7,286 nucleotides of DNA from Methylococcaceae bacterium (GTDB lineage: Bacteria > Pseudomonadota > Gammaproteobacteria > Methylococcales > Methylomonadaceae): assembly GCA_947505055.1 (NCBI GenBank), contig CANNLO010000237.1, forward strand, positions 1 to 7,286, in the 5' to 3' direction. Position 1 is the stretch's first letter. Every line of letters begins with the position of its first letter. The notes below the pieces were generated by a model. The model ran no database searches. It worked only from the letters and a program-made list of their open reading frames with translations, and had not been told where the DNA came from. Position numbers and translations under genes: made by a program. Positions 1 to 6,739 of the stretch are shown here, piece after piece.

Positions 1-202
1 CAACGAGGGTAGTTGAAAGTATAGTTTCGCCTACATTTTCAGGTGTGGCTTCAATAGTAACCGGAGTTTCAAGATCGACTCTTCGAAATCTGATACCTGT
101 ATTTGCTTCGGCCGGACGTAAAGTCAGATAGATTTTATCGCCTGTGTGCAGGCCTACGCCTGTTGCCCTGATCGTGTTTTTTAAAGTTCGCTGTTTAATC
201 AT
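1..202 (-). CDS. lpxC: UDP-3-O-acyl-N-acetylglucosamine deacetylase, N-terminal part (3' end off the left edge)
   Basis: LpxC is the zinc-dependent cytoplasmic deacetylase that commits UDP-3-O-acyl-GlcNAc to lipid A synthesis. Only the first 67 codons are present. The product starts [20 protein letters not shown] and continues with LTLRPA, a single-residue match to the remembered E. coli pattern of MIKQRTLK, then ATGVGLHTG, then LTLRPAPANTG. The family normally has about 300 residues, and its zinc ligands lie in the missing part, so catalytic integrity cannot be judged. The ATG at 200-202 is the canonical family start. It has no good Shine-Dalgarno sequence: the best is TAAGTG at 214-219, 11 nt away, in an AT-rich leader. 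It follows ftsZ after a 95-nt gap, the standard gammaproteobacterial position. Identification is confident despite the truncation. Confidence 0.95.
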   Translation of the reverse strand, partial: MIKQRTLKNTIRATGVGLHTGDKIYLTLRPAEANTGIRFRRVDLETPVTIEATPENVGETILSTTLV

Positions 203-241
203 AAAATAAATAACACTTAGTAAAGAGAGCAAAAGGTGCAG

Positions 242-250
242 ATTTTATCA
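242..250 (-). promoter_or_regulatory. possible extended -10 promoter for lpxC
   Basis: On the minus strand the bases read TGATAAAAT, matching the extended -10 pattern TGnTAnnnT, with the TAAAAT hexamer at 242-247. It lies about 40 bases before the lpxC ATG. With a 17-bp spacer the -35 slot would be ACCAAT (265-270), which does not resemble TTGACA, so the promoter would rely on the TG extension or an activator. A separate lpxC promoter is known in E. coli; its use here is inferred and the motif is short. Confidence 0.35.
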
Positions 251-264
251 CAATAAGATCCGAA

Positions 265-291
265 ATTGGTGACCAAATCCATTGTTGACCA
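265..291. repeat. imperfect direct repeat with embedded palindrome, upstream of lpxC
   Basis: On the plus strand ATTGGTGACCA (265-275) and ATTGTTGACCA (281-291) are identical at 10 of 11 bases, with starts 16 bp apart. The first copy also forms the palindrome TTGGT-G-ACCAA (266-276). The pair sits directly upstream of the possible lpxC -10 element and covers its -35 slot, where an operator could lie. The bases are seen directly; a regulatory role is inference, and chance cannot be excluded for elements this short. Confidence 0.45.
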
Positions 292-297
292 CACCAC

Positions 298-1473
298 CTA
301 GTCAGCTTGACGTCTTAAAAAAGCCGGGATATCAAGATAATCCAAATCGACATCTTTTTTGGGTTGAGCGCCAAAGCGAGTTTCTCTGCCTTCGGCTTTA
401 TTTTGACGAATAATTGTAGGTTTATCTAAACCTTCATAACTGACTTCACCGGCTACACTTTGGTTAACGTAGCCAACGGTTGCTTTTGGCGCCAACTTGA
501 CTACGCGAGCAGGCAAGCCCATTCCTGTAGCAACAACGGTTACTTTGATTTCGTCACCCAATTCAGGATTAATCGACATGCCTATTTTGATAACTGCATC
601 TTCTGAGGCAAATTCATGGACAATATTTCCCACTTCATCAAATTCTGCAATACCCATATCCGCAGCCGAAATATTAACCAAAATACCGCGCGCACCTTGC
701 AGATTAATATCTTCCAGTAAAGGACAGGCGATGGCTTGTTCAGCAGCCTCACGAGCACGATATTCGCCTTTGGCCGAACCTGTACCCATAATTGCTGCCC
801 CCATGCCAGACATTACAGTTCTGACATCAGCAAAGTCGACGTTAATCATGCCGGGATGAACAATCAGCTCGGTAATACCTTGAACCGCATCCAGCAAGAC
901 ATCGTTAGCCGCTTTAAAGGCATTGACCAAAGATACATCGTTACCCAGTACCGGCAATAACTTTTGATTTGGAATGATGATTAAGGAGTCTACGAATTTT
1001 TCAAGTTCGGCTATGCCTTGTTCAGCCGTTGCCAGTTTCTTTTTACCTTCAAACGAGAAAGGTTTGGTTACAACAGCAACCGTTAAGATTCCCATACTTC
1101 TTGCAATTTCAGCAATTACCGGAATCGCGCCAGTACCGGTACCGCCACCCATACCTGCAGTCAAAAAGACCATGTCTGCGCCGTCCAATACTTCGCGGAT
1201 ACGCTCTTTGTTTTCGTCAGCGGCCAATCGACCAACTTCAGGGTTGGTACCTGCGCCCAAACCTTTGGTTAATTCAACGCCCAACTGAATAATCGTATCG
1301 ATATTTAACTTACTGAGTGCCTGGGCATCAGTATTTGCACAGATGAACTCAACGCCTTCCACAAGACTGCCAACCATATGGCTGACTGCATTACCACCAC
1401 CGCCACCGACTCCAATAACCTTGATGATCGCATGTTCGTTACTCATATCCATTAATTCATATTTCATAGCCAT
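298..1473 (-). CDS. ftsZ: cell division GTPase FtsZ (tubulin homologue)
   Basis: FtsZ polymerises with GTP at midcell into the Z ring and recruits the division machinery. The 391-residue product is complete and close to the E. coli length of 383. It shows the nucleotide-binding GVGGGGGNAV near residues 21-30, the tubulin signature GGGTGTG at 109-115, and the T7 synergy loop NVDFADVRTVM at 211-221 with N211, D213 and D216, the residues that complete GTP hydrolysis in the neighbouring subunit. A linker of about 50 residues leads to the C-terminal peptide DYLDIPAFLRRQAD (378-391), which binds FtsA and ZipA in relatives and differs from E. coli by one Arg/Lys swap. The ATG at 1471-1473 is chosen because AAGGTG lies 8 nt upstream; a second ATG two codons in (1465-1467) would be 14 nt away. 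It follows ftsA after 29 nt. Nothing looks damaged. Confidence 0.99.
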   Translation of the reverse strand: MAMKYELMDMSNEHAIIKVIGVGGGGGNAVSHMVGSLVEGVEFICANTDAQALSKLNIDTIIQLGVELTKGLGAGTNPEVGRLAADENKERIREVLDGADMVFLTAGMGGGTGTGAIPVIAEIARSMGILTVAVVTKPFSFEGKKKLATAEQGIAELEKFVDSLIIIPNQKLLPVLGNDVSLVNAFKAANDVLLDAVQGITELIVHPGMINVDFADVRTVMSGMGAAIMGTGSAKGEYRAREAAEQAIACPLLEDINLQGARGILVNISAADMGIAEFDEVGNIVHEFASEDAVIKIGMSINPELGDEIKVTVVATGMGLPARVVKLAPKATVGYVNQSVAGEVSYEGLDKPTIIRQNKAEGRETRFGAQPKKDVDLDYLDIPAFLRRQAD

Positions 1474-1481
1474 TGCCGCTG

Positions 1482-1487
1482 CACCTT
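1482..1487 (-). promoter_or_regulatory. ftsZ ribosome binding site
   Basis: On the minus strand AAGGTG lies 8 nt before the ATG at 1471-1473, within the 29-nt ftsA-ftsZ spacer and just after a purely AT stretch (1489-1499, TTATT-T-AATAA). It fixes the upstream of two close ATG codons as the start. It is clearly better placed than the site serving ftsA, which fits FtsZ being made in excess over FtsA. Confidence 0.7.
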
Positions 1488-1502
1488 GTTATTTAATAAA
1501 TG

Positions 1503-2729
1503 TTAAAAATTACCCTGAAACCAATTCTTCATTCTCGCAAACACGCTGGGACCGTCGGAGTCTATGCCTCTGCCAATGCCCTGGTGTTCTTTTCCATACA
1601 TTAATAATCCAACACCTGTTGAGTGAATCGGATTCTTTACCACCTCTGTCAATCCGGTCACATTTTGCGGCCCACCCATACGTACCGGCATATGGAAAAT
1701 CTCTTCAGCCAAATCAATCAATCCCATTACCTTTGAACTGCCACCTGTTAATACAATCCCGGCGGCAATTAATTCTTCAAATCCACTGCGTCTAAGTTCT
1801 GATTGAACCAGCAGCATCAGCTCTTCATAACGAGGCTCAATAATTTCAGCCAGATTTTGTGTTGAAATCTTGCGAGGTGCCCGGTCACCAATACTGGGCA
1901 CTTCGATAAACTCATCTACATTCGCCAACTGTGTTAATGCACAGGCATATTTTCTTTTAATATCTTCTGCATTTAATGTGGGGGTTCGCAGTGCGACAGC
2001 AATATCATTAGTCACCTGATCACCAGCTATAGGAATCACAGCCGTATGTTTTATTGCACCTTCAACAAAAATCGCAATATCGGTAGTGCCGCCACCAATA
2101 TCAATCAGGCATACGCCAAGTTCTTTTTCATCGTCAGTCAGTACTGAGTTACAGGAGGCCAATTGTTCCAGGACAATATCATCAACTTCAAGGCCACAAC
2201 GTCGAATACATTTGACGATATTTTGTGAGGCGCTGACACTGCCAGTAACCATGTGAACCTTTGCCTCCAGACGAATCCCAGACATTCCAATAGGTTCTTT
2301 GATGCCTTCCTGAAGATCAATCACAAACTCCTGCGGTAAAATATGCAGGATTTTCTGATCGGCGGGAATAGCCACTGCACGAGCCGAATCTATTACCCTG
2401 TCAATATCGTACTGAGTCACTTCCTTGTCTTTGATCGCCACTATGCCATGGGAGTTAAGGCTTCTGATATGACTTCCTGCAATCCCGGCATAGACTGATT
2501 TAATTTGGCATCCTGCCATTAACTCAGCTTCTTCAATTGCTCGCTGTATGGATTGCACGGTCGATTCCAGATTTACCACAACTCCTTTTTTCAGACCGCG
2601 CGATGGTGTTGATCCAATACCTATGATTTCTATATTGCCATCATTGGTGAGTTCACCAACTATAGCCGCGACCTTTGACGTACCTATGTCAAGCCCGACT
2701 ATTAAATTACGCTCTGTTTTTTTCGCCAT
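1503..2729 (-). CDS. ftsA: cell division protein FtsA (actin-like Z-ring membrane anchor)
   Basis: FtsA is a peripheral inner-membrane ATP-binding protein of the actin fold that ties FtsZ filaments to the membrane and helps recruit later division proteins. The 408-residue product (E. coli 420) begins MAKKTERNLIVGLDIGTSK. It carries phosphate-1 motif DIGTSK at 14-19, phosphate-2 motif LIDIGGGTTDIAIF at 208-221 and adenosine motif LTGGSS at 327-332. The FtsA-specific 1C subdomain occupies roughly residues 85-165. The last 15 residues (PSVFARMKNWFQGNF) form the expected amphipathic membrane-targeting helix with aromatic and basic side chains. It is shorter than E. coli mainly before the adenosine motif. 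The ATG at 2727-2729 follows ftsQ by 26 nt; no in-frame alternative start lies in the spacer. The ribosome site is weak, which would suit low expression relative to FtsZ. Confidence 0.98.
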   Translation of the reverse strand: MAKKTERNLIVGLDIGTSKVAAIVGELTNDGNIEIIGIGSTPSRGLKKGVVVNLESTVQSIQRAIEEAELMAGCQIKSVYAGIAGSHIRSLNSHGIVAIKDKEVTQYDIDRVIDSARAVAIPADQKILHILPQEFVIDLQEGIKEPIGMSGIRLEAKVHMVTGSVSASQNIVKCIRRCGLEVDDIVLEQLASCNSVLTDDEKELGVCLIDIGGGTTDIAIFVEGAIKHTAVIPIAGDQVTNDIAVALRTPTLNAEDIKRKYACALTQLANVDEFIEVPSIGDRAPRKISTQNLAEIIEPRYEELMLLVQSELRRSGFEELIAAGIVLTGGSSKVMGLIDLAEEIFHMPVRMGGPQNVTGLTEVVKNPIHSTGVGLLMYGKEHQGIGRGIDSDGPSVFARMKNWFQGNF

Positions 2730-2737
2730 GTCGTTTA

Positions 2738-2741
2738 CTCT
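2738..2741 (-). promoter_or_regulatory. weak ftsA ribosome binding site
   Basis: AGAG (minus strand) lies 8 nt before the ftsA ATG. A much better Shine-Dalgarno match, AGGTGA at 2745-2750, is present but 15 nt from the ATG, beyond the usual optimum. Either ftsA starts from a weak site or it depends on ribosomes arriving from ftsQ, whose stop is at 2756-2758. Confidence 0.4.
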
Positions 2742-2755
2742 GTATCACCTTTAAA

Positions 2756-3481
2756 TTAACCATCTATTTCACGTTGCGGATTGGCAATTTTCTTCCAGTC
2801 GATTTCTTCCGTTCCAGGTTTCCATGAAACTGCATATCCATTGGGATATCTCAAATCAACTATTGCTATACGATCAACCTGTTCTTGTCCCAGTACTTCC
2901 AGTGTTTTTAAAAAACGCTGTAATTTTTTTAATTGTTCATTTCGTCCCAACAGTATTTCCAATCCCGTTGTTAATTTAATCTTCCATGCCCATCGATCGT
3001 TAATTGTAAACTCTGCCATTTTCATAGACTGATCTGCCAGGGCCGTGTTAACACCCTTCATTATTTCGAGTGTCTTGATTTGTTGCAACTCGGGTCCTTG
3101 TAATAGCGGCAACGTCATAAATGCATCCATGTTCTTCGGCGTAATTATTTCACCTTTAGCGCTAACCAACCTGTTTTGTCCCCACCTTACATAAGGTTTT
3201 TTTTCACGTATTTTTATATCAATCGCATCTGGCCAGACGCGCTTGACAGTAACTGTATCTACCCAAGTCAATTCCGTTACAACTTGATGAATTGCTTGCA
3301 TATCAGCATCAAAAAAACCGGTACTTACCCAGGGTTTCAATGCGCTTTTTATTTCATCTTTACTCAGGTACTGAAAAACGCCCTCGGTACGCACATATTT
3401 TATTGGTATCTTCTTAATGCCGTAATTTGCGATCCAACCTAAGCTAGTCAGGACCAATACGGTCATTATAATTCTTGCCAC
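2756..3481 (-). CDS. ftsQ: cell division protein FtsQ
   Basis: FtsQ is a single-pass inner-membrane protein whose periplasmic part binds FtsB/FtsL and links early and late divisome proteins. The 241-residue product (E. coli 276) has a membrane segment at about residues 4-22, a POTRA domain at about 26-94 ending with VKRVWPDAIDIKIREKKPYVRW (79-100), and an FtsQ-type beta domain ending with DLRYPNGYAVSW (209-220), a strong family signature. The start is GTG at 3479-3481, 2 nt after the ddl stop. AGGAAA at 3487-3492 supports it, and the in-frame TGA at 3527-3529 with no ATG, GTG or TTG in between rules out a standard earlier start. The consequence is a cytoplasmic tail of only about three residues, against more than 20 in E. 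coli. The next in-frame ATG (codon 6) would cut into the membrane segment. Confidence 0.95.
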   Translation of the reverse strand: MARIIMTVLVLTSLGWIANYGIKKIPIKYVRTEGVFQYLSKDEIKSALKPWVSTGFFDADMQAIHQVVTELTWVDTVTVKRVWPDAIDIKIREKKPYVRWGQNRLVSAKGEIITPKNMDAFMTLPLLQGPELQQIKTLEIMKGVNTALADQSMKMAEFTINDRWAWKIKLTTGLEILLGRNEQLKKLQRFLKTLEVLGQEQVDRIAIVDLRYPNGYAVSWKPGTEEIDWKKIANPQREIDG

Positions 3482-3483
3482 CG

Positions 3484-4419
3484 TTATTTCCTGAGGCTTG
3501 TTTCTAGAATGCGCCAGACCAATTCTTCAAAATCTATACCTGCCTTTTTGGCCGCCATTGGCACTAGACTGTGATCAGTCATGCCCGGAACGGTATTAAC
3601 CTCAATCAACTGATATTGCCCCAAGTCATCAATAAATACATCCACTCTTGCCCAGCCTTCAATACCAACAACTTCACAGGCGGTTACTGCCAAGTTTTTT
3701 ATAAATTGTTCCTGCTCCTGATTTAGACCACAAGGACAATGGTATTGTGTTGTCGTAGCCTGATACTTCGCTTCATAATCATAAAAAGCATTAGGAGTTT
3801 CCAGCCGGATTACGGGTAAAGCCTCTCCGTCCAATACTGCCACGGTATATTCTTTACCGTTGACCCAAGCTTCAGCGTAGACATCACAACGATACTTCTC
3901 CGCCAAGGTTAATGCCTTTTGCAACTCATCACGATTGCCTGCTTTACTCATGCCGATACTTGAACCTTCTTGTGCTGGCTTGACAATAACCGGGAATCCC
4001 AGTTTTTCAATACAGCTATCTAGATCAGATTCATCTTTCAACAAACACCACAAAGGCGTAACTAAACCGTAACCTTTCCAGCATAATTTGGTTCGGAGTT
4101 TATCCATGGTCAAAGCCGATGCCATGACACCGCTACCGGTATAAGATATTCCCAGTACTTCCAATACACCTTGAAGAACTCCATCTTCGCCACCGCGCCC
4201 ATGGATAATGTTAAAGACCCTATCAATTTTTAGTCCGGCTAATGCTTCAATCGGACTTTCAGTCACATCAAGGGTGATAGCATCAACGCCTTTTGCTTTT
4301 AAAGCTTCATAAACAGCAGTCCCGCTTCTTAATGAAATCTCTCTTTCCGCCGCCGACCCGCCCATCATGACTGCTACACGACCGAACTGTTCAGGTTTAT
4401 TCACTGACATTGTTTTCAT
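3484..4419 (-). CDS. ddl: D-alanine-D-alanine ligase (Ddl, B type)
   Basis: Ddl joins two D-alanines with ATP in the cytosol; MurF adds the dipeptide to the UDP-MurNAc precursor. The 311-residue product (E. coli DdlB 306) has an ATP-grasp layout: N-terminal MMGGSAAEREISLRSG (18-33) with the substrate-binding Glu at E25, HGRGGEDG at 73-80, ATP-loop KPAQEGSSIGMSK at 147-159, omega-loop YDYEAKY at 213-219, and the Mg-binding set D260, E273 and N275 followed by PGMT and S284. Tyr219 matches E. coli Tyr216, the state for D-Ala-D-Ala rather than D-Ala-D-lactate, so no vancomycin-type depsipeptide activity is indicated. ATG 4417-4419 shares ATGA with the murB stop and has AGGTGA 6 nt upstream. A second ATG at codon 4 is possible but worse placed. 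Confidence 0.98.
   Translation of the reverse strand: MKTMSVNKPEQFGRVAVMMGGSAAEREISLRSGTAVYEALKAKGVDAITLDVTESPIEALAGLKIDRVFNIIHGRGGEDGVLQGVLEVLGISYTGSGVMASALTMDKLRTKLCWKGYGLVTPLWCLLKDESDLDSCIEKLGFPVIVKPAQEGSSIGMSKAGNRDELQKALTLAEKYRCDVYAEAWVNGKEYTVAVLDGEALPVIRLETPNAFYDYEAKYQATTTQYHCPCGLNQEQEQFIKNLAVTACEVVGIEGWARVDVFIDDLGQYQLIEVNTVPGMTDHSLVPMAAKKAGIDFEELVWRILETSLRK
3487..3492 (-). promoter_or_regulatory. ftsQ ribosome binding site deciding a GTG start
   Basis: AGGAAA on the minus strand lies inside the last codons and stop of ddl, with its AGGA core 7 nt before the GTG. It would be about 22 nt from the in-frame ATG at codon 6, so it favours GTG. Sharing the end of ddl implies translation of ftsQ is linked to termination on ddl. 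Confidence 0.65.
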
Positions 4420-5288
4420 ATTTCTTCACCTACCATACAAACCTCAGTATGCAAGATTATCCCCTGTTGTTTCTCAACTTGTTTCTGAACATAATAAATG
4501 AGAGCTTCAATTTCTCCTGCAGTTGCATTGCCAGTATTGACTATAAAATTCGCATGTTTTTCAGATACACAAGCGCCACCTATCGCATAACCTTTTAAAC
4601 CTGTTTTCTCTATCAATCTGGCTGCATAATCACCATCGGGATTTTTAAATACCGAGCCGCAACTGGGTTGATTGGTTGGTTGTGTCGCGCCTCGTCTTTC
4701 CAATAAGCCTTTGATTTTCTGTTGGCTGGTTCTCGTATCCCCAGGTTGCAAGCTTAACTGGCAAGATAAATACCACTCATTATCAAAACCTTTTACGGAA
4801 CGGTAACTTACCTGAAAGTCTTCTGGTTTTCTATTGGTAACCATACCCGAGGTATTCAGCATTTCTACACTATTAACAATGGCCCAGGTTTCTCCATCAA
4901 AGGCACCCGCGTTCATTTTGAGTGCTCCTCCCATCGTTCCTGGTATTCCAGCCAGAAACTCTGCGCCGGTTAATCCATGTTCGCCACAAAATCGTGCCAC
5001 ATGTGCACAGGGCACGCCAACTTCTACATATACGGCTTTGTTTTCAAGTAAATGCATTTCTTTTAGTCGGCCCTTGGTATTAATTACAGTACCGCGTATT
5101 CCGCCATCCCTGACCAATAAATTGCTACCCAGTCCCATCCAGAACACTGGCTCAGAGAGTGTCAATGTCTTTATAAATTCAATTAAATCCTGGCGATTTT
5201 CAGGAATATATAACTGATCTGCAGGGCCTCCAACGCGCCAACTGGTGTATTTAGCCAGTTTTTCCTGCTTTAGCAAACGACCTTTCAA
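4416..5288 (-). CDS. murB: UDP-N-acetylenolpyruvoylglucosamine reductase MurB (type II-like)
   Basis: MurB is the cytosolic FAD enzyme that uses NADPH to reduce enolpyruvyl-UDP-GlcNAc to UDP-MurNAc. The 290-residue product shows the FAD domain signatures [10 protein letters not shown] (15-24) and [12 protein letters not shown] (52-63), [17 protein letters not shown] (114-130), SYRS with Y162/R163, the catalytic serine in GSVFKNP (S212) and the catalytic Glu in HTEVCMVGE (E282). The length and the [17 protein letters not shown] region fit the shorter type II family known from Gram-positives, unlike the roughly 340-residue type I of E. coli; this class call is from memory. The start is TTG at 5286-5288: a TAG codon immediately precedes it in frame and no ATG or GTG lies before the conserved FAD motif. 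GGGA at 5297-5300 is 8 nt upstream. TTGA is shared with the murC stop. Confidence 0.95.
   Translation of the reverse strand: MKGRLLKQEKLAKYTSWRVGGPADQLYIPENRQDLIEFIKTLTLSEPVFWMGLGSNLLVRDGGIRGTVINTKGRLKEMHLLENKAVYVEVGVPCAHVARFCGEHGLTGAEFLAGIPGTMGGALKMNAGAFDGETWAIVNSVEMLNTSGMVTNRKPEDFQVSYRSVKGFDNEWYLSCQLSLQPGDTRTSQQKIKGLLERRGATQPTNQPSCGSVFKNPDGDYAARLIEKTGLKGYAIGGACVSEKHANFIVNTGNATAGEIEALIYYVQKQVEKQQGIILHTEVCMVGEEI
4426..4431 (-). promoter_or_regulatory. ddl ribosome binding site
   Basis: AGGTGA lies 6 nt before the ddl ATG and within the last codons of murB. It is among the best-placed Shine-Dalgarno sequences in the window and supports the ATG that overlaps the murB stop rather than the ATG three codons later. 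Confidence 0.75.
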
Positions 5289-6739
5289 CTATCGTTTCCC
5301 GTATAAAATTTGCACTGTAATGTCTCTGCCAATAACTCAGGTAATTCTGCAGCAATCTGTCCGACATTACCGGCACCCAAGGTTAATATGACATCCTCTT
5401 CTTTTACGATACCGGCCAATATTTGTGCTATTTCCTCGCGGTTCTCAACAAATACCGGATCAACCTGTCCTCTTATTCGTATTGCACGGATTAATGCCCT
5501 GCCATCTGCGCCAGGTATTACAGCTTCTCCAGCTGAATAAACATCCATTAATATCAAGACATCTACTGTCGATAGGACTTGTACAAAATCTTCAAACAAG
5601 TCACGCGTACGGGTATATCTGTGGGGTTGAAATACCACAACAGAACGTCGTGTCGGCCAAGCTTGTCGCAAGGCTTCAAGCGTGGCGGCAATTTCACGTG
5701 GATGATGGCCATAGTCATCAACCAAGGTCAATTTCCCCGCTCCCATTGGTATATCACCATTAATTTGGAAACGTCTGCCAATGCCTTTAAATGCTCCCAA
5801 GCTCTTGATAATGGCCTCATCAGCGACTGCCAGTTTGGTTGCAACACTGATAGCAGCCAATGCATTTAGCATGTTATGCCAGCCGGGCATATTCAGGACA
5901 ATCTGCAATGGCGGAAAGTCGCCCCTGCGCAGTACATCAAACGTAGTATGCATTCCTTCCTGTTTAATGTTTACAGCACGCACATCTGCACTTTCATGAA
6001 CTCCGTAAGTCGTTACCGGTTTTGAGATTTTCGACAGTATTGCTCTTACACCTTCATCATCCATACACATGACTGCCAGCCCATAAAAGGGAAGATGATG
6101 CAGGAACTCAATAAACGTGTCCTTTAAGCGCTGATAACTGCCCTCATAGGTTTCCATGTGATCTTGGTCAATATTGGTGACGATGGCCATCATGGGTTGT
6201 AAATATAGAAAGGAAGCATCGCTTTCATCCGCTTCTGCAACCAGGTAATTACCCAAACCCAATTTGGCATTACTGCCTGAGCTATTTAAACGGCCACCGA
6301 TTACAAAGGTAGGATCAAGCCCGCCTTCAGCCAGAATACTTGCGGTCAAACTGGTGGTTGTGGTTTTGCCGTGGGTTCCGGCAACTGCAATACCAAATCT
6401 GAAACGCATTAATTCAGCTAGCATTTCAGCGCGCGGAATTACCGGTATTCTTTGTAGATAAGCTTCATCAATTTCTTCATTACTTCGATCGATAGCACTT
6501 GAGGCTACAACCACATCAACGTCTGCTATATTTTCGCGTTTATGTCCGATGTTGATGCTTACACCCAAGCCAGCCAGTCTTTCCGTAGCTGCGCTTGCTT
6601 TAATGTCTGAACCTGAAACCTGATAACCAAGGTTTGAAAGAACCTCAGCTATACCACTCATACCCGTGCCACCAATACCGACAAAATGTATTCGGTCAAT
6701 ATTGCCTAATGCCTGAGTTGATATCTGACTGGTTTTCAT
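5285..6739 (-). CDS. murC: UDP-N-acetylmuramate-L-alanine ligase
   Basis: MurC adds L-alanine to UDP-MurNAc with ATP, the first step of the stem peptide, in the cytosol. From the chosen ATG the product has 484 residues (E. coli 491). The three Mur-ligase domains are present: UDP-binding Rossmann start [17 protein letters not shown] (18-34), the ATP-binding P-loop GTHGKTTTT (121-129), central EADESDASF (169-177) and [11 protein letters not shown] (188-198) with H194, then the C-terminal domain with [10 protein letters not shown] (341-350), HRYTRT (373-378) and LGAGN (454-458). The frame is open to a TTG at 6758-6760, seven codons upstream, but ATG 6737-6739 is preferred: it has GGAGGAA 8 nt upstream, shares ATGA with the murG stop, and gives the usual N-terminus. 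All catalytic residues I can check are intact. Confidence 0.98.
   Translation of the reverse strand: MKTSQISTQALGNIDRIHFVGIGGTGMSGIAEVLSNLGYQVSGSDIKASAATERLAGLGVSINIGHKRENIADVDVVVASSAIDRSNEEIDEAYLQRIPVIPRAEMLAELMRFRFGIAVAGTHGKTTTTSLTASILAEGGLDPTFVIGGRLNSSGSNAKLGLGNYLVAEADESDASFLYLQPMMAIVTNIDQDHMETYEGSYQRLKDTFIEFLHHLPFYGLAVMCMDDEGVRAILSKISKPVTTYGVHESADVRAVNIKQEGMHTTFDVLRRGDFPPLQIVLNMPGWHNMLNALAAISVATKLAVADEAIIKSLGAFKGIGRRFQINGDIPMGAGKLTLVDDYGHHPREIAATLEALRQAWPTRRSVVVFQPHRYTRTRDLFEDFVQVLSTVDVLILMDVYSAGEAVIPGADGRALIRAIRIRGQVDPVFVENREEIAQILAGIVKEEDVILTLGAGNVGQIAAELPELLAETLQCKFYTGNDS
5297..5300 (-). promoter_or_regulatory. murB ribosome binding site for a TTG start
   Basis: GGGA on the minus strand lies 8 nt before the TTG at 5286-5288, within the last codons of murC. 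The match is modest. With a TTG codon, initiation is expected to be weak or to depend on ribosomes finishing murC, whose stop overlaps the start. Confidence 0.45.

Larger units (their letters stand above)
203..297 (-). other. ftsZ-lpxC intergenic region and lpxC leader
   Basis: This 95-nt stretch is the largest non-coding gap in the window. Read on the minus strand it contains, in order, an imperfect 11-nt direct repeat, a TTGGT/ACCAA palindrome, a possible extended -10 element, and an AT-rich leader before the lpxC ATG. No GC-rich stem followed by a T run is visible, so there is no sign of an intrinsic terminator between ftsZ and lpxC. Read-through from the dcw operon plus a local lpxC promoter is the simplest reading, by inference. 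Confidence 0.7.

Noticed and set aside
203..297. Intrinsic terminator after ftsZ
   Set aside because: No GC-rich stem followed by a T run is present on the minus strand. The TGGTG/CACCA pairing would have a loop of about 20 nt and the short palindrome cannot fold as a hairpin.
1343..1795. 150-codon plus-strand open frame across the ftsZ-ftsA junction
   Set aside because: It lies antisense to two clearly conserved genes, matches no family I recognise, and has a composition expected from the complement of their codons. Several similar antisense frames (for example 4834-5217 and 497-859) were set aside for the same reason.
2709..2748. Small GTG frame of 13 codons across the ftsA start
   Set aside because: It has no ribosome binding site of its own, since the GTG is part of the AGGTGA, and it encodes nothing recognisable; it is likely chance.
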